A stretch of DNA of 64,000 nt from Vombatus ursinus (taxonomy: Eukaryota; Chordata; Mammalia; Diprotodontia; Vombatidae), in NCBI RefSeq assembly GCF_900497805.2, contig NW_020947390.1, positions 3,003,145 to 3,067,144 of the forward strand. The letters are read 5' to 3'. Positions 1 to 10,140 of the stretch are shown one piece after another. Position 1 is the first letter of the stretch, and every line of letters begins with the position of its first letter. Below the pieces are notes generated by a model, which ran no database searches, was not told where the DNA came from, and worked only from the letters and a program-made list of their open reading frames with translations. The position numbers were made by a program, and so were the translations under genes.

Positions 1-490
1 TGGAGTGAGAGAACAGTAGTGAGATGGGGAGTGGGACTGGAGAAATTCACTAATGATAAAGGAGAAGAGATGTGATTGAGGAAGAGTAAATCAGGGAGAG
101 GGATTCAGAATGGAGCTCATAAAGAGCTTGTAGAGATTGACTAGGTCGAAGAGAAGGCTTGCGAGTAGTATGGAAGAAAGAAGAAAAGTGAGTACTAGGT
201 CCTAGTAACCTCTCCACTTCCTTTTCCCATCATATACATAGCAGTGTATCTCCAAGTATTAAGAATGAAGATAAGAGAATATTGATCTTGTACTGCTTCT
301 CTTAAAAGGGCATCTTCTGAACTCTCCTTAGGCTATTTTAAAGAAGAGACCCACTTGAGGGGATGAAGGATACCTAGACACGCAATGTATGTGATGTCGA
401 ATGACAGTTTGGCAACATGAATATAACTATTGGAAGAATTCAAGGAGAGACGAGAGGATGGCTTGGGAGAAGAAACAGAATAAAGGAAAG
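1..490. other. Unassigned AT-rich sequence at left edge
   Basis: No coding region or repeat could be named with confidence. The first 200 bases are purine-rich and have the feel of an eroded minus-strand L2 body, but no diagnostic block is left. The short open frame at 401-604 has no recognisable motif and runs into the MIR that follows. Confidence 0.4.
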
Positions 491-690
491 AACATGGGAT
501 TTGGAGTCAGAAGAGGCATCAATCTGAATCTTAGTTATGAAACAATTTGTGTGATGCTGAACAGTTCATTCAATTTCTCTGGACCTCAAATTCCTCATCT
601 GTGAAATGGACATAATAATCCTTGCACTACCTATCTTAGAGGATTATTTTGAAGAAAGCACTTTGTAAACCTAAGTGTTCTAAAAATTTG
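491..690 (+). mobile_element. MIR-type CORE-SINE
   Basis: The fragment reads in MIR order. It has a 'ggatttggagtcagaag' block, then a degenerate box, then 'cctcatctgtgaaatgg' and 'ataataatcc', and ends with the 'aagcactttgtaaacc' tail. It is about 200 bases long and strongly diverged, as expected for a mammal-wide SINE. Confidence 0.75.
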
Positions 691-721
691 AGTTCCCATT
701 AGCGTTGAAGTATGTGGAACC

Positions 722-935
722 ATAGCAGGTAGAAAGAACACTAACCTATCAGATAGAAGTCCTGAGTTTTAGTCCTAACTCCATCATTTAATAGATGGGA
801 CTTATTAAAAGTTACTACAAAAAATTTTGGGGCCTCCGGGAAAAAATGGTATAATAATACTTGCCAATAACACTACTAGAGGATAAGCTTTTAGTAGTTT
901 AAATGAGATGATATGCCTTGTGTAAGCATGAAATT
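722..935 (+). mobile_element. Degenerate MIR-type SINE
   Basis: A second, more decayed MIR in the same orientation. The left part keeps 'tagaagtcctgagtttt' and the right part keeps 'ataataatacttgcc' and 'aaatgagatgat'. The middle is rearranged. Confidence 0.55.
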
Positions 936-1435
936 CAAGGATTTGGGTCTTCTCATTGGCATCCTGGTCCTAGCATTTTGTCTGTGATAGTAGCTTGTAG
1001 TGGCAATGACTATATTAAGAGCCAAACTGGAAACTCTGAAGAAAGGCAGCTTCTTGACTCTACAAGGAACCTTGAAGGTAGACCACACCATGCCCAAGGG
1101 GAGCTGTATGAACATACCATGAAGAGGAATAAAGAACTTCCAGCAGGCATGAGCTGTGAGTTAACAATGCTTTGCCATATACCCTCTCCAAGCTTGAATT
1201 AATTTCTCCCTCAACTGTGTGTAGATGTGTACATGTCAGACTTTTGTTGAATTTAGGAAAATTTTATTCACAAATGTGAAATAGAGAGCATGGATGACTG
1301 TAGAATTTACCAATCATTTTTACTATAAGACCTTTGTAATCCCCCTTTCTAAAAAACTTAAGTCTGGCAGAGTAATTGATATCAATTGATAATCATGGCA
1401 GGTGGGTACATTGGTAAGGGCTCTTAAGATTAAGT
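936..1435. other. Unassigned sequence
   Basis: No repeat or coding signal recognised. The overlapping open frames on the two strands at 891-1202 mirror each other and carry no family motif. Confidence 0.4.
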
Positions 1436-1520
1436 GTACTCACACAGGTATTAAGTGTCACAGTCAGGATTTGAACTCAGCTCCACTGATAGCAAATCCA
1501 GCATTCATTCAGGTCTTCCA
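1436..1520 (-). mobile_element. MIR fragment
   Basis: This is the reverse complement of the MIR core. 'attaagtgtcacagtcagg' is followed by 'atttgaactcag', which matches the promoter-proximal part of the SINE. Confidence 0.55.
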
Positions 1521-1699
1521 GTTGCTACCTGTGTGGAATTAGGTGAGATACTTAATATTTATTTTACAAGCAATTTTCCTCTTTTACCACAGAAAATGAT
1601 TTGATAAGAAGATCTCCCAGATCCCTTCCAGGCCTGAAATTTGTACTACTCTATATTCTTTTATGTTGTCCTCTAATTTTTCATGTTTCAATTAATATT

Positions 1700-1830
1700 C
1701 TTAGATTCAACAAATATTTGTTGAGGAAATACTGCACTAGGATAAACAAAGATAAATAAGACAAAGCTCCTATCCCTATGGAGTTTATAGTCTAGCAGCA
1801 GAGATTGCATGTACAAATAAATATCTGTGA
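1700..1830 (-). mobile_element. L2 3' end fragment
   Basis: The fragment starts with 'attcaacaaatatttgttga' and continues through a decayed 'ccctatggagtttatag' block. These are the reverse complement of the L2 3' UTR and its terminal repeat. Confidence 0.7.
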
Positions 1831-1843
1831 GTATAGAGATTCA

Positions 1844-2092
1844 AAATTTTTATTGTTCAGTCATTTTAGTTGTATCTGACTCTTTGTGACCCCATTTGGG
1901 GTTTTCTTGGAAAAAATACTGGAGTGGTTTCCCCATTTCCTTCTCTAGCTCATTTTACGGATGAGGAAACTCAGGCAAACAGGGTTAAGTGACTTTCCCA
2001 GGGTCACACAGCTAGTAAGTGTCTGAAGCTAGATTTGAACTCAGAGATGACTCTAAGACCACCACTCTATCCACTGTACCACCTAGGTGCCC
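1844..2092 (-). mobile_element. tRNA-headed SINE with RTE/BovB-like tail
   Basis: Read on the minus strand, this 249-base copy begins with a tRNA-like head (box B complement 'atttgaactcag'), passes through the 'gggtcacacagctagtaag' core, and ends in an RTE-like tail ('atactggagtggtttccc', 'tgtgaccccatttgggg'). The 9-base TSD 'agagattca' flanks it at 1835-1843 and 2093-2101, so both ends are defined and the copy is full length. The tail resembles the 3' end of bovine BovB/RTE, which implies RTE machinery moved it. Confidence 0.85.
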
Positions 2093-2149
2093 AGAGATTC
2101 ACTGTATACATATATAAATATATACACATATACATTTGGATACACAGAT

Positions 2150-3165
2150 GTAGTTTACTTTTAAAAAATTTATATCTTTTATTTTTACATCACCTTAATT
2201 TCCCAATAAATCATCCTCCCTCTCTTTTCCAGATAGCCATCTCTTATAACAAAGATAAAAAAGACAAAAGAGAGAAAAAGAACTTCTATAAACCTTACCT
2301 GCACATCAACTGAATCTGTTAATATATGTCATGTTCCACATTCACAATCTACCAACTTTCAAATGAAAGGAAAGAAGCTCATTTTCTCCTCATCATGGCC
2401 AAGGTGTGTCATTATCAGTAGATGGCATTCAGATTCATTTAATTTTCTTTCCATTTACAGTTAGAATTATTTTGTATATTGTTTTCCTAGTTCTGCTGAC
2501 TTTACTTTGTAAAAGTTTATGTAAGTCTTTCTATGATTCTCTGAATTCTTCATATTTATTCTTTCTTGTCACATTGATGTATCACAGTTTGTTTAGCCAT
2601 CATCCATCCAAAATGAATCTGTTTTGTTTCCATGTTTTTGTTACTACAAAAATGCATATTTTGGTGTATGTGAGACTTTTCTTCTTATCTTTGATCTCTC
2701 TCATTATGGGCACTAACAACAGTGGGATCTCTTGAGTCAAAGCATATGGGCATTTCTGTCTCTTTCTTAGCATAATCTGAAATTGTTTTCCAGAATGGTC
2801 AGACCAATTCATGGCTATACCAAGAGTCTATTAGTGTGCCTCACTTTCCACAATCTGTCCAACATTGTCTCTTTCAACCATTTGTTACCTTTGATAATTT
2901 TCTTGGTGTGAGTCAAAACCTCAGGGTTGTTTTGATTTACATTTCTTTTAGTAATGATTTGGAGCAATATGTCATTTTATCATGAATAGTTCCCAGTTTA
3001 TTTGAGAACTATACATAGTCTATGCTCCCTTATCCACTGGGAATTTGTTCTTATATACTTGTGTTAGTTTCTAACCTAGGTTAGATATCAGGCCCTTGCC
3101 AGATTTATTTGATGCAAATATTTTTCCTCCCAAATCATGACACTTTGGGATACTTTTTTAAATGA
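2150..3165 (-). mobile_element. L1 3' end, 5'-truncated
   Basis: The reverse complement of a marsupial L1 3' UTR and ORF2 C-terminus. Landmarks in plus-strand order are 'cttataacaaagataaaaa', 'gtttagccatcatcc', 'ttttggtgtatgtgagac', 'ttccagaatggtcag' and 'tatcaggcccttgcc'. Open frames here are shadows. A TA-rich stretch at 2102-2150 sits between this element and the SINE. Confidence 0.85.
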
Positions 3166-4145
3166 AGGATTCATGGACAAACTGGTATCTGAGCTGGCTC
3201 TTGAAGAGTAGGTAGTTATAAATGAGACCTTTAAAAAATTCTGACATTAGTAATTTTATGAGAAATCATAAAGACAAGAAAATGGAAACTATCCCATTTT
3301 AGCTGGAGCATAAAGTACATCAAAAGGAGTGAGAAGATGATACTAGAAACATGTGTTGGAGTTAGGTTATATAGGACTTTGAATTCCAGACTAAGAAGTT
3401 TGAACTCTTGGATATACAATTGGAAATATTGCAAATTTTTTATATTAGCATAATCTAATCATGCCTATGCATTAAGAATGCAAAACTGACTATGGTGGGG
3501 AGGATGGATTGACAGGAGAGTAACTGGACATGAGGAAACCATGTAGATGTTATCATGATGGGCCAGGAAATTGGCAAAGGGGTCATAGATTAAACAGGTT
3601 GCAGTGAGAACATAAAAAGGGGGACAGACATGAGAAAGGTTATTAGCTAGAATTAATATGACTTGGGAACCAAATGAATAGTGTGGAGGAAGGGAAAGGG
3701 AGAAGATGGAGAATGATCTTTCCAGCATGAGTTCTTAGTATAATTTTCATGTCATTCATAGAAATAAAAAAATTAGAAGAGGAACAAATTTTGAAGATGG
3801 AGAGAAGATAAATAAATAAAAAAGCGTATATTAAGAACTTAATTTTTGAAATGTTGAGTTTGTTGCCAGTAGGACCCCCAGATGTAGATATTTAGACAGA
3901 AATGTGAACTTGAAATTTGGGAGAAAGAGAGAATTAGATTTAGGCATCTCCTGGTAATTGTGGAAGCTATGAGGTTGCCACAAGAAAGTATGTAGCAAGA
4001 GAAAGGAATTGATTGGATATAGAATTTTGGGGGGATGTCTGTTTGGGATATAAAGAATAAAAGCATAGTAAGGAGTAAGCATAGTCAGAGAGATAGAGAA
4101 AGGTAGTTTGAGACATAGTAGCAGTCTGTAATTGTTACTCATGGT
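3166..4145 (-). mobile_element. L2 body remnant
   Basis: This purine-rich stretch follows the order of the reverse-complemented L2 ORF2. It contains 'gagctggctcttgaagag', 'ataggactttgaattccag', and then 'gaaatgttgagtttgttgcc' matching the 'tttggacatgttgag' landmark near the reverse transcriptase end. The minus-strand open frame at 4142-3831 is the decayed L2 reading frame. Confidence 0.6.
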
Positions 4146-4505
4146 GATGTTATATGTTATTGACCCATTAGGTAAATCAGGATAATAAAATCCCCTTTTA
4201 CATCATACTCATCCTAGGGATTCCTACTGGTTACTTTAATCCAATCAAGTGGTTTTGTGATCCAATGGAGGACTGCTGCAGAGGATTTAGTTTCAGCTCT
4301 CTACTTGTAAGGAGGCCTGGCAGGTACAAAAGTCACTGTGGTCTCCAGAAATATGAAGCACATTGGATTTCAGCAAAACCCTCTGACCACCAACTAGGCT
4401 CCCATTCAATAGGTAATGAGTGACTGACCACCTTTTACTGTGAAGTTAACAGACTTAATGAGTGAGGAATTAATCTTTCTTAATACACATAATTTTTTTA
4501 ATACA
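4146..4505. other. Unassigned sequence
   Basis: No repeat family or coding signal recognised. Confidence 0.4.
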
Positions 4506-4620
4506 GTGTGTGTCCTAGGGCAAGTCAGTTAGCTTCTCCAGGACCCCAGTTTTCTTGTCTGCAAAACAACGGGATTGGAGAAGATGTTCTCTAACCCAAA
4601 TTCTATCTCCCTATATTTTA
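4506..4620 (+). mobile_element. MIR-family SINE 3' part
   Basis: 'gggcaagtcagttagcttct' leads into 'ttttcttgtctgcaaaac' and then a 'gggattggagaagatg' tail. This matches the MIR variant that ends in a 'ttggactagatg' block. Confidence 0.6.
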
Positions 4621-4654
4621 GGAGTCTCTTTTTCTGGCTCTCCTTCTGTACCAG

Positions 4655-5375
4655 TCCACCAATCAATCAACAAGCATTGCTTAAGTTCCTACTATGCGCC
4701 TGGTGCTGTTTTAAGCACTGGGATACTAAGAAGGGAAACAGTCTCTTTTTTTCAAGAAGCTTACATTCTATCAACAGAAATAGCATGTACATATTAAGTA
4801 TATACAGAATATATACATAATGAATTCTAGGTAGTTTGGGGGGAGAGGGCTCCAACATCTGTTTTGAGATGGAGTTAGGAAAGGTTTTATGTAAAAGATG
4901 TCACTTGAACTGGGTGTTGAAAGAACCTGGAAATTCCTAGATATGGAGAAGAGGAGGGAATGTATTTCAGGTTTAAGGGAGAGTCAAGGCAAAGGCACAG
5001 AAATAGGAGAAAATAGGTCATCATGGCTGACCAACAGAGTATATAGAAGGGAGTAATGTCTAAAAGGACTGGAAAAGTAGAAAAGAGCCAGGTTGTGAAG
5101 AGCTTTTTATACTAAACAGAGGAGTTACCATTTGATCCCAGAGGTAATAGGGAGCATCTGGAGTTTATTGAGTAGGGGAATGAGATGGTCAGATCTTTGC
5201 TTTAAACAAAAATCACTTTGGCAGCTGTGTGGGGCATCAGAGTGGGGAAAGGCTTAAGATGGAGAGAATAATTAATAAGTTATCACAATAACCCCTGTGA
5301 GAAGCCCTCGCCTGAATTAGGGTAGTGGCTTTGTGGAGCGAAAGAAAAGGATGGGTGCAAGAAGGTTTAATGAGG
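4655..5375 (-). mobile_element. L2 3' half
   Basis: A well-ordered reverse L2. It opens with the 3' terminal block ('aatcaatcaacaagcattg', 'ctactatgcgcctggtgctg'), then 'aagaagcttacattcta', 'ggttgtgaagagctttt', 'ggagtttattgagtagggg', 'aaaatcactttggcagctg' and 'agggtagtggctttg'. Short indels are present throughout. Confidence 0.85.
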
Positions 5376-5439
5376 TTATTTTGTTTCTTTTCTGTTTTTG
5401 TTTTCTATGTGTGCATTTGTCTCTTATTCCCTTTAAGAG

Positions 5440-5550
5440 TATGGGTTATTTAAAAGTAGATTTGTATTTATTTATCTTATACTTATTTCTTTTCAGACAT
5501 TAGTGTTTTGTGTACCAATGCTACTCAATAAATGTTGACTGACTGACCCG
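5440..5550 (+). mobile_element. L2 3' terminal fragment
   Basis: The fragment ends in 'ctcaataaatgttgactgac', the standard L2 terminus in sense orientation. Confidence 0.65.
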
Positions 5551-7540
5551 ATGGTATAGCTGGATTTCAGTTGAAAGTAGGACTACATGGTCAGTAAAGA
5601 TTGCATTTTCTGGAATCCCCATCCCTCCCACACACACACATCTTGATGACTGTTTCTGAGTGACCAAATTGCTTAAACCATTGGTACAATTTGACAGTTA
5701 ATATGGATCCAAATACCAAACTGATCATTTATGGTGCTGTTTTTATTTTTTTTTTGTCAACTTATGCATATTGTCTAAAAGCATATCCTCTTCTTCTTTC
5801 CCTTCAGTTCTGGCATTCTCCTACATGTGCACTAAAGCTCCTCTGACTGGGAATGACAAGGACATCCTGACCTTTTCACAGCTGCTTCCAAACCGTCATA
5901 GGTCAACTGTTTGCTAGCAGAAAATCCAAGGCTTGGAGAGGACAATAATGTAAGAGGCCATTCCCAAGCTCTGTTTCCTTCTGGTACAAAACATACAGAG
6001 CCCACAACTAAGTCCCCCTAAGTTGCATGATGCTGCCAAGAGGGTTTAAAGCTGGGAGCGATGCCATTTTAAATTCCTGGATGTTTTATGCAGGCTGGCA
6101 TTGTCAAAACACAAGCTTTTCAAATGAGTCTCTGGCTTCCTCTTCAAACACCACCAGATCAAGACTGAGTGGCATCAGATTAATTGTTCCAATTCATCAT
6201 TTCTCAGCCTTCAACTGGGGCCCATCAAAAACTACACTTATAGTAGCTTAGAGAGATATATCACTGTTCCAGTTCATTCAGTGGTGTTGGGACTTGGATT
6301 GTATCCATATACCATCTCTTTTCATCCCACTAACATTTCCAAGTTGTTTTCTAAATAAATCTTTCTTGTTTACATAACCTGCAGTCACAGACATTTGTAC
6401 AGATTATCATCCACTTTTATGGCCTCCTGGGTTGAAATTTATATTCTTGTCTGTTGATTGTCATCATTAAGAATTCAGAGAACTCCCATAGTGTGCATAA
6501 TGCTTAATGAGTCCCACCTCCCCCCTCACCCTCCATCCTTGTACAGCCTAAAGATAATCCAGAGGATTTGGAGCCAGTTTGCCAATTTCACTCCAGAGTT
6601 GGGGGGCTGCTTTTTAGGTGAAATGGTATCCTGCACCCCTAGGCAGACAAAGCAGCCTACAACAAATGAAAGGGGTTTTAGTGAGAGGCTGATATTCACA
6701 GTGAGGAACTACACTGGGGAGAAGCACCTCATAGGAGGGTAAATTATTTTCTGACAGTGTTGAGCCTCCTTTGGGCCCTGGGGCATTATTATGGTTCCAT
6801 AGATTCCATGTTTGGTTTAGAGATAAAGGCTTCAGGAGGAAAAAACAAAAAGCAAAGAAACAAAAAACAACAGCAAAAAAAAACAAAAAAAAACAAGAGA
6901 GATACTCCAGCCTTGCAATGCATATGGAATTGCTGCCCCACTGTGGAACAGTTAGTTCTTGCATGCTATTTTCTTAGAATGTGGAATTTGAACCAAGTTG
7001 CTTACAGGCATTTGAGACTGACAGTGCATAAATATAGAACAAGTCACTGTTAAACCCTCATGTGAGTTGATGAGTCTACGATGCTGTTGACTAATCAGTG
7101 AGTTCAATATCTGGCATTGGAGTGTTTGTGAATCTTGGGTTTCCTTTGCTGGTTTTGGACTGGGGGAAGGGGACAGAGGTGGCAGTGACTAATAAACTGT
7201 AGTGATCTTGGAGTGAGAAGGAAAGAGAACTTGTGTATACCCTCTTAGCTTTGGGTGATGAGAGTGGTTGGACTGCCACATGACTGGATAGGAAGGGAGA
7301 TAAGAAGGGAAGAGGGACAGCAAATCCCTCCCACCTTCCAGTATTCCCTGGGTGGTTCACAGGGGGTACTCCACTGACATACATGAAAATATTCTCTGCT
7401 GGTCTCACATTCTTTTCTAATATAATTTAACGAAAATAGATTTTAGCCAGATAAAACTGAATTTATTTCAAAGAAGACTTGAATTGCCTTCCTGTTTGAG
7501 GGTTTAAGATATTTGGGGTTAGGATGCCTTTCTATTTTAG
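5551..7540. other. Unassigned, mostly non-repetitive sequence
   Basis: About 2 kb without a recognised repeat or gene, apart from an A-rich run at 6839-6896. The open frames (6027-6251, 6458-6742 and others) carry no known motif or splice structure. A conserved non-coding element could be present, but that cannot be judged without alignment. Confidence 0.4.
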
Positions 7541-7544
7541 AAAT

Positions 7545-7800
7545 ATACTAATAGAAAAAGTACCAGAAATGGTTGAACAAATTATGGTGTATAAATGTTC
7601 TGGGATTTTGTGTTGTAAGAAAAATAAATATGAAGAATTTGGGGAAATGTGGGAAGACTTGTATGAACTGATGCAGCATGAAGTATACAGGACCAGAAAA
7701 CAATGATTAAAATAATGTAAATGAAAATAAGAGTGAAAGGCAATTAAGTTTTGATTAATTGCAATGAACAATTTTGGTCCCAGTTAGAAATACAGAAGAC
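7545..7800 (+). mobile_element. L1 3' end fragment
   Basis: The sense frame at 7524-7706 reads like the last part of L1 ORF2. It has EQIMVYKCSGILCCKKN followed by DLYELMQHEV, matching the usual 'EQVVVYECNGILL...' and 'DLYELMQSEV'. The 3' UTR after it is decayed. Confidence 0.7.
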
Positions 7801-8007
7801 TGCAAATGCTGAATGTTGCATATGCTGTCAGACACAGTTATGTTGTCAGTTAGTTTTGTTAAATTGTTTTTATTTGTTACAAGAGTATATTCAATGGTGA
7901 TTGTAGCCATAGTGGAGACATAATGGGAAATTACCATTACCCTATACCAGAAAAAAAGTTATCAGCTCCTGACCTGATATAAAAGAACTTCAACATACAT
8001 ATTGATA

Positions 8008-8555
8008 GACTTTCACTTCTGGGAGCCAAGATGGCATCCAGTGGAAGTCTTCCAGTGAAGCAGTCTTGTACCCCAGGAAGCTTGGGGGATTAATGAGAAA
8101 GGCCCCTCTCCCTCTGGGGGAGGGAGGGCAACATAGGACTAAAGGTGTCCCAGCAAGCCATCAGCAAGCCCCAACTCAGCATAACAAGGGGAGATCCCGA
8201 GACCCAGGTTGGTGGAGCAGGCAAGTGCCAACACCAGGACCCCCCCCCCCCCAGAGCCTCAATACAGGAAGGGGAACTGGTAGACACCAGCTCAGAAAAC
8301 AACCATGGGTGATGACATTCTCCAGCAGCAAAATCACCCTGGGCCTCAACACAACTCCAGAAGGCAAAAGTCTAGGCTGACAGAAATCCACCAGCATTGA
8401 AACATCCCTGTGCAAGGACCAGGTGACCAGGAGCCAAAGATTCAAGTGCAAGGCCCTGGTGAGCAGGAAAAGAAGCTTGAATAAGTGCCCCCTTTGTGCC
8501 AGCAGGAGAACTCAATATTTTTTTTTAATAAAAAGTCAAAAAATAAGCAAACACC
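8008..8555 (+). promoter_or_regulatory. L1 5' UTR / internal promoter region
   Basis: GC-richer than its surroundings, starting with the 'gccaagatgg' block common to L1 5' ends and ending at the ORF1 start. It contains a run of 13 C at 8240-8252. Its presence marks the copy as not 5'-truncated. Promoter activity today is unlikely given its age; that is inference. Confidence 0.7.
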
Positions 8556-9599
8556 ATGAACAAAAAAGCAGAAATGGAAAATGACCATAGATTCTTATTT
8601 GGGGAAAGGGAAGATCAAGGAATAAATTCAGAAGAGGTTAATATAACCACACACAAAACCTCAAAGGGGAATATGAATTGGTCTCAAGGACAAAAAAAGC
8701 TTCTTGGAAGAGGTCAAGAAGGATTTAAAAAGTCAAATAAGAGGAATAGAAGAAAAATTGGGAAAAGAAATGAGAGGTATGCAAGAGAGAGTCAATAGCT
8801 TGGGAAAAGAAGGACAAAAATTAATTGTACAAAATAATTCCTTAAAAAGTAGAATTGGCAAAATGGAAAAGGAGGCACAAAAATTCACTGAAGAGAAGAA
8901 CTCCTTACAAAGTAAAATGGGCCAAATGGAAAAGGAGGTACAAAATCTAATAGAAGAAAACAACTCCTTAAAAATTAGAATGGGGCAAGTGGAAGTTAAT
9001 GACTTTATGAGAGAGCAAGAATCAGTCAAACAGAAACAAAAGAATGAAAAAATACAAGAAAACATAAAATACCTCATTGGTAAAACAACTGACCTGGAAA
9101 ATATATCCAGGAGAGGCAATTTAAAAATTATTGGTCTACCTGAAAGACATGATGAAAAAAAGAGCCTGGACAACATCCCTCAGGAAATCATCATGGTAAG
9201 TTAGTCATGGAAAGAATCCACTGATCACTTCCTGAAAGAGATCCCAAATTGAAAACACCAAGGAATATGGTAGCTAAATTCCAAAACTATGAGATCAAAG
9301 AGAAAATACTGCAAGCAGTCAGAAACAATTTAAATATCATGGAACCATAGACAGGATTATGGAGGACCTTGCAGCTTCTACATTAAAAGATCAGAAGGTG
9401 TGGAATACAATATTCCTTAAGACAAAGGAGCTTGGATTACAACCAAGGATCAAGTATCCAGAGAAACTGAGCATAATCTTTCAGGGGGGTGGGGGGATGG
9501 ATATGCAATGGAATAGGGGATTACCAAATCTTCCTGATGAAAAGACCAGAGCTCAACAGAAAATTTGACATTCAAATACAAGACCCAAGAGAGACATAA
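8556..9599 (+). pseudogene. L1 ORF1 (RNA-binding chaperone), broken
   Basis: ORF1p coats L1 RNA as a trimer. The start at 8556 opens a frame (MNKKAEMENDHRFLFG...) that shifts at an A-run near 8693-8699 into the frame of the 166-codon segment 8704-9204. That segment is a long coiled coil with repeated 'NSLK.RIGKMEKE' heptad units (about residues 40-95), followed by the start of the RRM, 'ENISRRGNLKIIGLPE', a hallmark of L1 ORF1p. A stop follows 'IPQEIIMVS'. Downstream, the C-terminal domain persists in pieces ('TLKDQKVWN', 'LGLQPRIKYP') up to a natural-looking end, 'IQDPRET' plus stop, at 9597-9599. The product is not translatable as one protein. Confidence 0.88.
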
Positions 9600-10140
9600 A
9601 AAGGTAAACAAGTAAGAAAAAAATAACATATTATTAATAAGGGCAAATTGTTTACATCCCTACCAGGGAAGATGACACTTGTCACTCTTAAGAACTGTAA
9701 TGTCATTATGACATTTAAAAGGATGTATACTTAGAGAGTGTGGGCTTAAATTGACTTTAATGTGATGGTAAAAAATCTAATTAAGTGGTGAAAAGGGATT
9801 GTACTGGGAGAAGAAGAAAGGAGGAGGCAGACAAGAGTAAACTACATCACATGAAAAAGCACAAAAACCTAACACAGTAGAAGGAAAGAAGGGAGGGAGA
9901 TGAGCATTGTTTGAACCCTACTCTCATCAGATTTGGTTCAAAGAGGGAATAACATAATCAGGTATAGAAAGCTAACTTACCCTATAGGAAGTAGAAAGGA
10001 TAAAGGTAAAAGAAAAGGGAAGGGGCTAATAGAAAGAAGGAAACACTGAGGGAGGTAGTGGTCAAAAACAAAACTCTACTCAGGAGGGAAAGGGAAAAAG
10101 GAGAGAAAAAAGCATAAATGAGGGGGAAGAGGAATAGGAT
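9600..10140 (+). other. L1 inter-ORF spacer
   Basis: A-rich spacer between the ORF1 stop and the first ORF2-like residues. No frame is conserved. Open frames on the opposite strand here are shadows. Confidence 0.6.

Noticed and set aside
6027-6251. 74-codon open frame as a possible gene
   Set aside because: No homology I recognise, no splice sites or codon bias, and comparable frames occur by chance in this window.
8240-8252. Run of 13 C as a functional structure
   Set aside because: Most simply a homopolymer expansion, or an assembly length error, in the L1 5' UTR.
8733-9176. 147-codon minus-strand open frame
   Set aside because: Shadow of L1 ORF1: an A-rich coiled coil on the plus strand produces a Phe/Ser-rich open frame on the complement.
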